Positions 37,680 to 44,779 of a stretch of DNA of 44,779 nucleotides are shown piece after piece (within the stretch, counting starts at the first letter, position 1; each line of letters starts with the position of its first letter). Where the stretch lies: contig JAUVKT010000013.1 of NCBI GenBank assembly GCA_030596125.1, forward strand, positions 1 to 44,779, read 5' to 3'. The translations under genes were made by a program, and so were the position numbers. The notes under the pieces are model-generated. The model saw only the letters and a list, made by a program, of their open reading frames with translations. It ran no database searches and was not told the DNA's origin. This DNA is from Bacteroidales bacterium (GTDB taxonomy: Bacteria > Bacteroidota > Bacteroidia > Bacteroidales > VadinHA17).

Positions 37680-38157
37680 TTTCTGAGATATCAGCATTCA
37701 GCCCATCCATAACAATTGCCGCCCTGTTATACCATTTTTCACGATGCGTAATTGTTGTTTTAATATAGTCGAGCAGTTCACTATCATTCATATCTTTTAT
37801 AAGGGGTCGCACAGTGCCTGATTTACCAAGCCTGTTTCTAAGAGCGCCAGCACTCATCTTAAGGTAAATAGTAATTCCTGTCCGGTTCATATAATCCATA
37901 TTATCGTAAAAACAGGGTGTCCCACCTCCGCAGGCTACTACATTATTCCGGGTATTGTCGATATTTCTTAGTACTTCGGCCTCAGTCTCCCTGAAAAAAT
38001 GTTCGCCCTTATCGCGAAAAACATCTTCTACAGACAAACCTGTCGTGGTTTCAATCAGTTTATCCAGGTCTGAGAAATTCCAGCCTAGCAGTGTTGCAAC
38101 TTTTTGTGCAACCGTGGTTTTCCCTGATCCCATAAAGCCAATAATATATACTATCAT
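37636..38157 (-). CDS. aroK: Shikimate kinase
   Basis: Phosphorylates shikimate at the 3-hydroxyl in aromatic amino-acid synthesis. The 173-aa length is typical. Walker A GFMGSGKT at residues 7-14, SDLDKLIE near 29-36 (shikimate-binding Asp), FRETEAEVL near 55-63, GGGTPC near 77-82, and RPLI with the lid arginine near 117 are all in place. It follows parC by 36 bp, so the leftward order parE-parC-aroK may be co-transcribed. Its last 44 bp are shared, on the other strand, with the end of the VUT transporter gene; both reading frames are intact. Confidence 0.95.
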   Translation of the reverse strand: MIVYIIGFMGSGKTTVAQKVATLLGWNFSDLDKLIETTTGLSVEDVFRDKGEHFFRETEAEVLRNIDNTRNNVVACGGGTPCFYDNMDYMNRTGITIYLKMSAGALRNRLGKSGTVRPLIKDMNDSELLDYIKTTITHREKWYNRAAIVMDGLNADISEITLAIQRHLPDNLY

Positions 38158-38193
38158 TGGAACAACTTATCTGTTAATATTGAGTAAATTCTC

Positions 38194-40851
38194 CTATTCA
38201 AACAGTGACATCTGGGCCGGATCATCGGCGGGGGCATTATCGTTGTTGCCCGCATCCTCCTCATCCGGTTCATTGTCATTGCTTCCGGCTTTAGGCTCCG
38301 CTTCACGTATTACAACCGGTTCTATCTCTTTGATATTATTTACACTATAGTTGGTCAGCCTTTTCCCTTTTGCCTTAAAGCTTTTTACACCAATAAACTC
38401 AGCAACCTCAATAATCTCATTTTCCCGGCTCTTATGCTTCCCTCCGAACATAATCTCAAATCTCGGATAATCAACTTCGGTAAGACTGATCAGTTTTGAA
38501 TCGGGGTTCTCATTGATGAAATACTGTAGTTTGTCATTCTCCTCGAGTTCAAATCGTTTGACATAATAATATCCCTGCTCAGCATCCCAATAGACAGCTG
38601 AATAAACAATATTGGACCTGAATTTCTCAATAACCAGAATATTATCCTCAAAATGGTTTGAAAGATCAAAGTTGGTTACCCTGAACCTGCCATCCCTGGT
38701 AATTACAAGTATCTTATCATCAGCACTGAACTCACCAAGAAAGATTCCCCTGTTATCGGCATTCAGTCTGTTTACAGTATCATCAAACCAAATCTTCCTG
38801 TCTCCCAGGGTTGAGACACCCTTCTCCTTAAGCGAAATCTTCTGTACTGCATTTCTGGTAAGGATATTCCCAATTGAACTCTTATTTTTAATAGCAAGTT
38901 CTCCAAAATCGAATTCAATGACCAGCTTTTTAAGTCTTGCCTTTGGTTTATGCTGCACTCTGATTACTTCGGCTTCTCCGTTTGGATTCGCACTGAAATA
39001 GAGGATTCTGCTATGGCCGTTGCCTTTTGTAAGATTATACTCTTTATCCCTTGTAACTCCGTTAATGGCACATCTCTTCACCATAATATTACCCCCTTTG
39101 CCATCACGGTATGCTATATTAAAGATCGTCCGGGTGTCATTCTTAAGAAAGACATCAACATAGAGAATATCTTTTCCGACAAAATGTTTGTCAGCAACTT
39201 TTGTTATAAGATACGTGCCATCCCTTAGTATAACAATTATATCATCGATATCAGAGCAGTCACAAACAAACTCATCTTTCCTTAACCCTGTCCCAATAAA
39301 TCCTTCAGCCCTGTTAACATACAATTTGGCATTGCTTGCCACCACCTTGGTCGCCTCAATTGTGTCAAAACTTCTGATCTCGGTTAAGCGTTCTCTTCCT
39401 TTCCCATATTTTTTTCTGATCTGTCTTATATAGTTGATACTAAACAGTATAATATTAGCAAGGTGATTCTTTACCTCCTCCAGCTCAAACTCAATTCCTT
39501 TTATTATTTCATCTGCTTTTTTAACATCATACCGCGATATCCTCTTGATCTTAATCTCTGTAAGCTTAATTATATCATCACGGGTAACATCTCTCCTTAA
39601 TAATTTCTTAAAGGGTTCCAGTCCCTTGTCTATTGCTTCAATCACTGCCTCCCATGTTTCGCACTCCTCGATATCCCTGTAAATCCGCTCTTCAATAAAT
39701 ATTTTTTCAAGAGATGAAAGATGCCACGATTCTTCAAGCTCTGTCTTTCTTATCTCCAGTTCTCTTCGAAGCAGTTCCACAGTATTATCAACCGATCGGC
39801 GAAGGATCTCTTTTACCCCAATAAACTCTGGTCTGTTATCATAAATAACACATGCGTTGGGAGATACTGACACTTCACAATCGGTAAAAGCATACAGGGC
39901 GTCAATAGTTTTATCAGGAGAAACGCCAGGAGCAAGATAGATTAGTATCTCAACATTTTCGGCAGTGTTATCATCAATCTTCTTAACCTTTATCTTTCCC
40001 CTCTCATTAGCCTTTACAATTGAATCGATAAGACTTGAAGTTGTTTTACCATATGGTATCTCTTTAACAATCAGTACCTTTTTGTCAGATTTTTCGATCC
40101 GGGCCCTTATTTTGATATTTCCTCCTCTTAGTCCGTCATTATACCTTGAAACGTCAATCATGCCACCGGTCGGAAAATCAGGATAAAGATCAAACTCCTT
40201 ACCCTCAAGATAACTAACCGATGCATCAAGCAGTTCATTAAAATTATGGGGAAGTATCTTGGATGCAAGCCCTACAGCTATCCCCTCAACACCCTGAGCC
40301 AGAAGCAAAGGGAATTTCACAGGGAGGGTAATAGGTTCCTTGTTGCGTCCATCATATGATCGTTTCCAGATAGTTGTTTTCGGATTGAACAGTACTTCAA
40401 CTGCAAATTTCGATAACCGTGCCTCTATATATCTGGGAGCAGCTGAGCCGTCACCAGTAAGCACGTTCCCCCAGTTACCCTGGGTGTCAATCAACAAGTC
40501 TTTTTGTCCGAGTTGTACAAGGGCATCACCAATCGAAGCATCTCCATGCGGATGAAACTGCATCGTATGGCCGATAATATTAGCTACTTTATTATACCTG
40601 CCATCATCCATGCGCTTCATAGAATGAAGGATTCGACGCTGAACAGGCTTTAATCCGTCACTCACATGTGGCACAGCTCTTTCAAGAATAACATACGATG
40701 CATAATCAAGAAACCAATCCTGATACATTCCGCTAAGAGCAGTAACCTTGTGCATTCCTACAGGTATTACACCATTTTTACCGTTCTTCCCATTCCTCTT
40801 CACTCCTTTTTCTCTCTCCTCAGAAATTTTCTCAGGGGTTTTATCGTCCAT
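38194..40851 (-). CDS. parC: DNA topoisomerase IV subunit A
   Basis: The DNA-cleaving subunit of topoisomerase IV, which unlinks daughter chromosomes with ParE. The 885-aa product opens with a charged Lys/Gly/Asn tail, then the winged-helix domain: YASYVILERAVPHVSDGLKPVQRRIL, HPHGDASIGDALV, and AAPRYIEARL with the catalytic tyrosine (about residue 140). A tower and coiled-coil region follows, then C-terminal beta-pinwheel blades (VTRDKEYNLTKG, ITRDGRFRV) and an acidic tail ending AQMSLFE. Pairing with parE directly upstream (56-bp gap) and the shorter, non-canonical C-terminal box distinguish it from GyrA. The acidic tail DNDEPDEEDAGNNDN is of low complexity. Confidence 0.95.
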   Translation of the reverse strand: MDDKTPEKISEEREKGVKRNGKNGKNGVIPVGMHKVTALSGMYQDWFLDYASYVILERAVPHVSDGLKPVQRRILHSMKRMDDGRYNKVANIIGHTMQFHPHGDASIGDALVQLGQKDLLIDTQGNWGNVLTGDGSAAPRYIEARLSKFAVEVLFNPKTTIWKRSYDGRNKEPITLPVKFPLLLAQGVEGIAVGLASKILPHNFNELLDASVSYLEGKEFDLYPDFPTGGMIDVSRYNDGLRGGNIKIRARIEKSDKKVLIVKEIPYGKTTSSLIDSIVKANERGKIKVKKIDDNTAENVEILIYLAPGVSPDKTIDALYAFTDCEVSVSPNACVIYDNRPEFIGVKEILRRSVDNTVELLRRELEIRKTELEESWHLSSLEKIFIEERIYRDIEECETWEAVIEAIDKGLEPFKKLLRRDVTRDDIIKLTEIKIKRISRYDVKKADEIIKGIEFELEEVKNHLANIILFSINYIRQIRKKYGKGRERLTEIRSFDTIEATKVVASNAKLYVNRAEGFIGTGLRKDEFVCDCSDIDDIIVILRDGTYLITKVADKHFVGKDILYVDVFLKNDTRTIFNIAYRDGKGGNIMVKRCAINGVTRDKEYNLTKGNGHSRILYFSANPNGEAEVIRVQHKPKARLKKLVIEFDFGELAIKNKSSIGNILTRNAVQKISLKEKGVSTLGDRKIWFDDTVNRLNADNRGIFLGEFSADDKILVITRDGRFRVTNFDLSNHFEDNILVIEKFRSNIVYSAVYWDAEQGYYYVKRFELEENDKLQYFINENPDSKLISLTEVDYPRFEIMFGGKHKSRENEIIEVAEFIGVKSFKAKGKRLTNYSVNNIKEIEPVVIREAEPKAGSNDNEPDEEDAGNNDNAPADDPAQMSLFE

Positions 40852-40907
40852 TTATTACTACTCCTTCCTGTGCAGTGTTACAATTTATATTTATTGCCAT
40901 TTTTTGC

Positions 40908-42752
40908 CTATGCTGTCTCTTCAATCATATCCTCTTCAAATCTGAGGTTCTCAATAATAAATTCCTGTCTTTCCTGAGTATTCTTACCCATATAAAATAC
41001 CAGTAAATCCTTTACAGAGTCATCTCTTTTCATTCTTACCGGTTCAAGTCTCATACTTTTACCAATAAAATGTTTAAACTCCCCGGGAGATATCTCGCCT
41101 AATCCCTTAAACCTGGTTATCTCGGCGTTATTGCCGAGTGCCTTTAGCGCTCTCTCCTTTTCCTGCTCAGTATAGCAATAGCGGGTCTCCTTTTTAGTCC
41201 TCACCCTGAAAAGCGGTGTTTGAAGTATATAAACATGACCTTTACGCACAAGGTCGGGAAAGAACTGAAGAAAAAAAGTTAATAACAGAAGCCTGATATG
41301 CATCCCGTCGACATCGGCATCAGTTGAAATTACAACATTATTATATCTCAGGTTATCAATTCCATCTTCTATATTGAGTGCTGCCTGTAACAGGTTAAAC
41401 TCCTCGTTCTCGTATACTATCTTTTTTGTTAACCCAAAGGTATTAAGTGGTTTTCCCCTTAAGCTGAAAACAGCCTGCGTTTCAACATCGCGTGATTTCG
41501 TAATTGACCCGCTGGCAGAGTCTCCCTCGGTAATAAAGATTGTTGAATTGAGTCTCCTGTCGTGATTCGTATCATAATGAATACGACAGTCGCGTAATTT
41601 CTTATTATGAAGATTTGACTTTTTTGAACGTTCCCTTGCCAGCTTTTTAATTGACGATATTGCCTTTCTCTCCTTTTCCGATTCTTGTATCTTTTTCAAT
41701 ATCTCCTGTGCTACATCGGGATTCTTATGCAGGAAATCATCAACATTCTTTTTAACAAATTCGGTAATATAGTTTCTGACAGATGGCCCTCCCGGAGCCA
41801 TATCTTTAGACCCTAATTTAGTCTTTGTCTGCGACTCAAAAATCGGATCCTCAATCTTAACACTTAAAGCTGAAATAATGGATGTCCTGATATCAGAAGG
41901 ATCAAAATCTTTCTTGAAAAAATCACGTATAGTTTTGACGAATGCCTCTCTGAAAGCGAGGAGGTGAGTTCCTCCCTGGGTGGTATTCTGACCATTAACA
42001 AAACTGTAATAATTTTCTCCATACTGCATACCATGTGTAAAGGCAATCTCAATATCCTCTCCCTGCAGGTGAACAATCGGATAAAGTATCTCTTTGTTCA
42101 TATTATCTGTGAGGAGATCGTGTAACCCGTTTTTCGAATGAAATTTTTCGCCATTGAAATTGATAACCAGCCCGGCATTGAGATAGACATAATATCTCAA
42201 CATCGTCTCAATATACTCCGAGATAAAATGATACTCACCGAACATCTCATTATCCGGTTTAAAAATAATAATAACACCATTCGGCTCATCAGACGAAATC
42301 AGGTTCTGATCTTTAACAAGTTCACCCCTGATAAATTCGACATCTTTTAACTTACCCTCACGAATCGATTTTACATTAAAACTGGAAGAGAGAGCATTAA
42401 CTGCTTTTATGCCCACACCATTCAGCCCAACCGATTTTTTAAATGCCTTTGAATCATACTTTGCTCCGGTATTCATTTTCGATGCTACATCAAGCACCTT
42501 CCCCAACGGTATACCCCTGCCATAATCCCTGATAATAACCTCCCTGTCGGTAACAGAAACATCGATCTTTTTACCGTAGCCCATCATAAACTCATCTATT
42601 GAGTTATCCATCACCTCTTTAATAAGCACATAAATACCATCATCATGCGATGAGCCATCACCCAGTTTCCCGATATACATGCCCGGCCTTAACCGTACAT
42701 GTTCCCTCCACTCCAAAGTCTTAATATTCTCTTCTGAATACGTTCCTGTCAT
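40908..42752 (-). CDS. parE: DNA topoisomerase IV subunit B
   Basis: The ATPase subunit of topoisomerase IV. The 614-aa product has the GHKL fold: [15 protein letters not shown] near 13-27, [12 protein letters not shown] with the Mg-binding Asn, [10 protein letters not shown], and [12 protein letters not shown]. The TOPRIM domain shows TEGDSASGS and [14 protein letters not shown]. Length is below GyrB (about 640-650 aa here) as expected for ParE. Start: the ATG at 42752 begins [15 protein letters not shown], matching the usual beginning; an in-frame start at 42815 adds a Cys/Phe-rich tail with no family counterpart. It is 56 bp before parC. Confidence 0.95.
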   Translation of the reverse strand: MTGTYSEENIKTLEWREHVRLRPGMYIGKLGDGSSHDDGIYVLIKEVMDNSIDEFMMGYGKKIDVSVTDREVIIRDYGRGIPLGKVLDVASKMNTGAKYDSKAFKKSVGLNGVGIKAVNALSSSFNVKSIREGKLKDVEFIRGELVKDQNLISSDEPNGVIIIFKPDNEMFGEYHFISEYIETMLRYYVYLNAGLVINFNGEKFHSKNGLHDLLTDNMNKEILYPIVHLQGEDIEIAFTHGMQYGENYYSFVNGQNTTQGGTHLLAFREAFVKTIRDFFKKDFDPSDIRTSIISALSVKIEDPIFESQTKTKLGSKDMAPGGPSVRNYITEFVKKNVDDFLHKNPDVAQEILKKIQESEKERKAISSIKKLARERSKKSNLHNKKLRDCRIHYDTNHDRRLNSTIFITEGDSASGSITKSRDVETQAVFSLRGKPLNTFGLTKKIVYENEEFNLLQAALNIEDGIDNLRYNNVVISTDADVDGMHIRLLLLTFFLQFFPDLVRKGHVYILQTPLFRVRTKKETRYCYTEQEKERALKALGNNAEITRFKGLGEISPGEFKHFIGKSMRLEPVRMKRDDSVKDLLVFYMGKNTQERQEFIIENLRFEEDMIEETA

Positions 42753-42768
42753 ATTACTGGATTTTGGG

Positions 42769-42776
42769 CAAATATA
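42769..42776 (-). promoter_or_regulatory. Possible -7 element for parE
   Basis: The minus strand reads TATATTTG, matching TAnnTTTG, 16 bp before the parE ATG. No good TTTG is found 19-21 nt further up, so this is a half-match. It supports the ATG at 42752 over the longer in-frame start, which would lie upstream of it. Confidence 0.4.
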
Positions 42777-42924
42777 ATCAAAACAAGGTGTGATTTTAAA
42801 GTGATTTTTCAACAATAAGAGTTCAAATTACAGCGTTAATGAATCAATCAACTAAAATATCTTCATTATCCAATGAATATCAGAATATTAGCTGCGATAA
42901 ACATTGTTAAAAATTAAACAGGTG

Positions 42925-44721
42925 TCAATCAATTATTCCATGCTGTTTCATCAGTAGGGCAGCATTCATCTTGGTTGTAATTCCCTCACGAAGGATATAA
43001 TCGAATGAAATATCCGATTCTTCTATCTCAATTTCGAAGCAATTATTAACTATGTTATCAGGATATTTACTACTAAGTGCTCCTAGCGAGATGTCATGGG
43101 TTGCCACCATACCGGTCCCTCCGTATCCCAGAATTTTTTCAATAAACAGTCGTGATCCTTCGCTTTTGTCCTTTGAGTTGGTCCCTTTCAGTATCTCATC
43201 GAGAATAAAGAAGACCCATTCCCCTTTTCTTATCCTCTCAATCAGTATTCGCAACCTTTTTAGCTCGGCATAAAAATAGGATTCATGCTCCGACAAAGAA
43301 TCTGTAGTCCTCATACTCGAAAACAGATGCACAGGTTTAAAAATAAACCGTGAGGCACATACGGGTGCTCCGTTCATAGCAAGAACCAGATTTACAGCCA
43401 CAGTACGTAAAAAGGTGCTTTTACCTGCCATATTTGCACCGGTTATAATTGTAATAACTCCGTTTTTCGAAATTGAAAAATCATTATCCACCCTGCTGTC
43501 AGCATTAATTAATTGATGACCAAGTTTTTCAGCAATAAGGAATTTATCACCCTCGGAAATTTCGGGAAAAATAAATTGAGGATGATTACAGGCATAATTA
43601 GACAAACTGGCAAGGGCCTCCATCCTCCCCAGGCTATCAAGCCATAAGGGAACAAAGCCCGATATGCGCTTCTTCCAATCCTCCAATCTTATAACACAGT
43701 GATAATCCCAAAGGAGAATCCCATTTACACCAATTCCTACTATCCAGTTCAGCCTGCTGTCAAATGCCTGGATAATTTTTGCCAGACCATTAATCCGGTC
43801 AACAGCAGAGACGTTCCCGTCGTAAAAACTATTCTTTATTTCAAGCAGATAATCCGTATTAAACTTTTCATCTGTAATATGACGTATTAATTTCTCTATG
43901 GTTAAGAGATATGAGAATCGTTTGGAGACCACTTCGTGTACCCTGTTGATCTTCCCCAGATTTAACGAAATCAACAACAGGTTTGTCAGAAACAAGAACG
44001 TAAAAACTGAATAGTGCAGCCAACCCATTATCAACAAAAAGAGGGATGCAATTGTTAATCCGGGCATTAAATAAACAAGTATCCGTAATCCTTTTTTACA
44101 TGCAAACAGCGGCTTCTCCCTGAACCATGTAAAAAGTGCATCATTCTCTCTGCCTGATGTCATGTTAATCATCCCCGTTGCAATAAACTTATGTCTCCAT
44201 GGTATATGATCCACCAGTTCTTCGATTGCCGGTTTCCTTCTTTGAAAATCTTTCGCAGCCTCAAATGGTGATTTCAGCCAGCCAGCCAGTGTGTCACTTC
44301 CGATATCAGAAAAGGTCCGGTTAAGGTACTGAAATAGTGAATTTGTGCCGAACAGGTCGATATCATGGGAAAAATCATGAGCTGGATCGATATGCTTGTT
44401 GCCTCCGTTAAAATGCGAAATATCTCCTGTTACAGCTGATAATTCATTGCTGTTCACGGTAATCATATTACTGTTAAAATCTCTTCTCAATGAAACTTTT
44501 GAATATGCTTTCAGCAATCCCGCAAATAAAACTACAGAAAGTAAAATACCGGCGGCACCCAGATAGCTGTTATGCCTGAAAAGAATCCACGAGACAGTTA
44601 ACCCACCCACAAAAACCAACAACCGTAAGATCGATAACAGTAACAATCTTCTGGTATCAGTTTTCCTGAGCAGAGTATACTCATCAATTCTGTTTTTGTA
44701 ATACTCTTTTAAGTTCATCAT
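42925..44721 (-). CDS. Membrane-anchored MutS-related ATPase
   Basis: A protein of about 598 aa with a MutS-type core and ATPase but no mismatch-recognition domain. The C-terminal ABC ATPase is complete: Walker A TGANMAGKST, a signature-like region around TDSLSEHESYFYAEL, Walker B WVFFILDEILKGTNS, and a late VATHDISLG histidine switch. The N-terminal half has hydrophobic segments, two near residues 20-60 and two near 205-250, indicating inner-membrane anchoring with the ATPase in the cytosol. Such proteins recur in Bacteroidota and are often mis-annotated as mismatch repair; the role is unknown. Three ATGs are possible (44745, 44721, 44718); MMNLKEYY is favoured. It precedes parE by 172 bp. 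Confidence 0.82.
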   Translation of the reverse strand: MMNLKEYYKNRIDEYTLLRKTDTRRLLLLSILRLLVFVGGLTVSWILFRHNSYLGAAGILLSVVLFAGLLKAYSKVSLRRDFNSNMITVNSNELSAVTGDISHFNGGNKHIDPAHDFSHDIDLFGTNSLFQYLNRTFSDIGSDTLAGWLKSPFEAAKDFQRRKPAIEELVDHIPWRHKFIATGMINMTSGRENDALFTWFREKPLFACKKGLRILVYLMPGLTIASLFLLIMGWLHYSVFTFLFLTNLLLISLNLGKINRVHEVVSKRFSYLLTIEKLIRHITDEKFNTDYLLEIKNSFYDGNVSAVDRINGLAKIIQAFDSRLNWIVGIGVNGILLWDYHCVIRLEDWKKRISGFVPLWLDSLGRMEALASLSNYACNHPQFIFPEISEGDKFLIAEKLGHQLINADSRVDNDFSISKNGVITIITGANMAGKSTFLRTVAVNLVLAMNGAPVCASRFIFKPVHLFSSMRTTDSLSEHESYFYAELKRLRILIERIRKGEWVFFILDEILKGTNSKDKSEGSRLFIEKILGYGGTGMVATHDISLGALSSKYPDNIVNNCFEIEIEESDISFDYILREGITTKMNAALLMKQHGIID

Positions 44722-44779
44722 TTCAATCAGGATACATTTCGGCATTTTCTGTTTTCGTCACGTCAGTTTTGTTAATTTT

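Overview
The window comes from a Bacteroidota genome, most likely a Bacteroidales or Marinilabiliales-type member. The evidence is a 16S 3' end reading CACCTCCTTTCT, promoters of the Bacteroidota type (TTTG, 19-21 nt, TAnnTTTG), many secreted products with N-terminal signals and lipoboxes, a type IX secretion (T9SS) C-terminal sorting domain, a coaX / outer-membrane protein / TPR / lptC gene run, and general absence of Shine-Dalgarno sequences. I see no insertion sequence, prophage, integrase or CRISPR array.

Region 1 (1-4712) is the 5' two thirds of an rRNA operon read leftwards: 16S, tRNA-Ile(GAT), tRNA-Ala(TGC), then 23S, which runs off the left edge. Two consensus promoters, a boxA-like element before both 16S and 23S, and a leader/trailer stem around 16S can be read directly. 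The spacer and the upstream region also carry short 7-bp tandem repeats and inverted repeats.

Region 2 (4713-21000) is mostly housekeeping: a polyprenol-phosphate mannosyltransferase-type GT2, dihydroorotase, a GldN-like lipoprotein, aspartate kinase, class I fructose-bisphosphatase, mfd, then the overlapping run coaX / outer-membrane protein / TPR / lptC / 60-aa membrane protein. A leftward group follows, read as gpmI / DUF3109-type cysteine protein / M20 dipeptidase.

Region 3 (20995-36625) is the most unusual part. Six leftward genes with gaps of 3-36 bp look like one operon of about 15.6 kb: an ATP/ADP-carrier-like membrane protein fused to HEAT-like repeats, a membrane sensor with HAMP and SpoIIE phosphatase domains, an nSTAND1-type ATPase with one membrane helix, a long coiled coil and a seven-blade WD40 propeller, an outer-membrane barrel, a propeller-type lipoprotein, and a 1686-aa secreted PKD/Ig-like protein with a T9SS sorting domain. 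It ends at a perfect 15-bp hairpin. Together the products would cover the inner membrane, periplasm, outer membrane and cell surface. I infer an envelope-spanning signalling or surface-structure system; its function is not known to me.

Region 4 (36888-44779) is housekeeping again: a VUT-family queuosine-precursor transporter overlapping tail-to-tail with aroK, then parC, parE and a membrane-anchored MutS-related ATPase, all leftward except the transporter.
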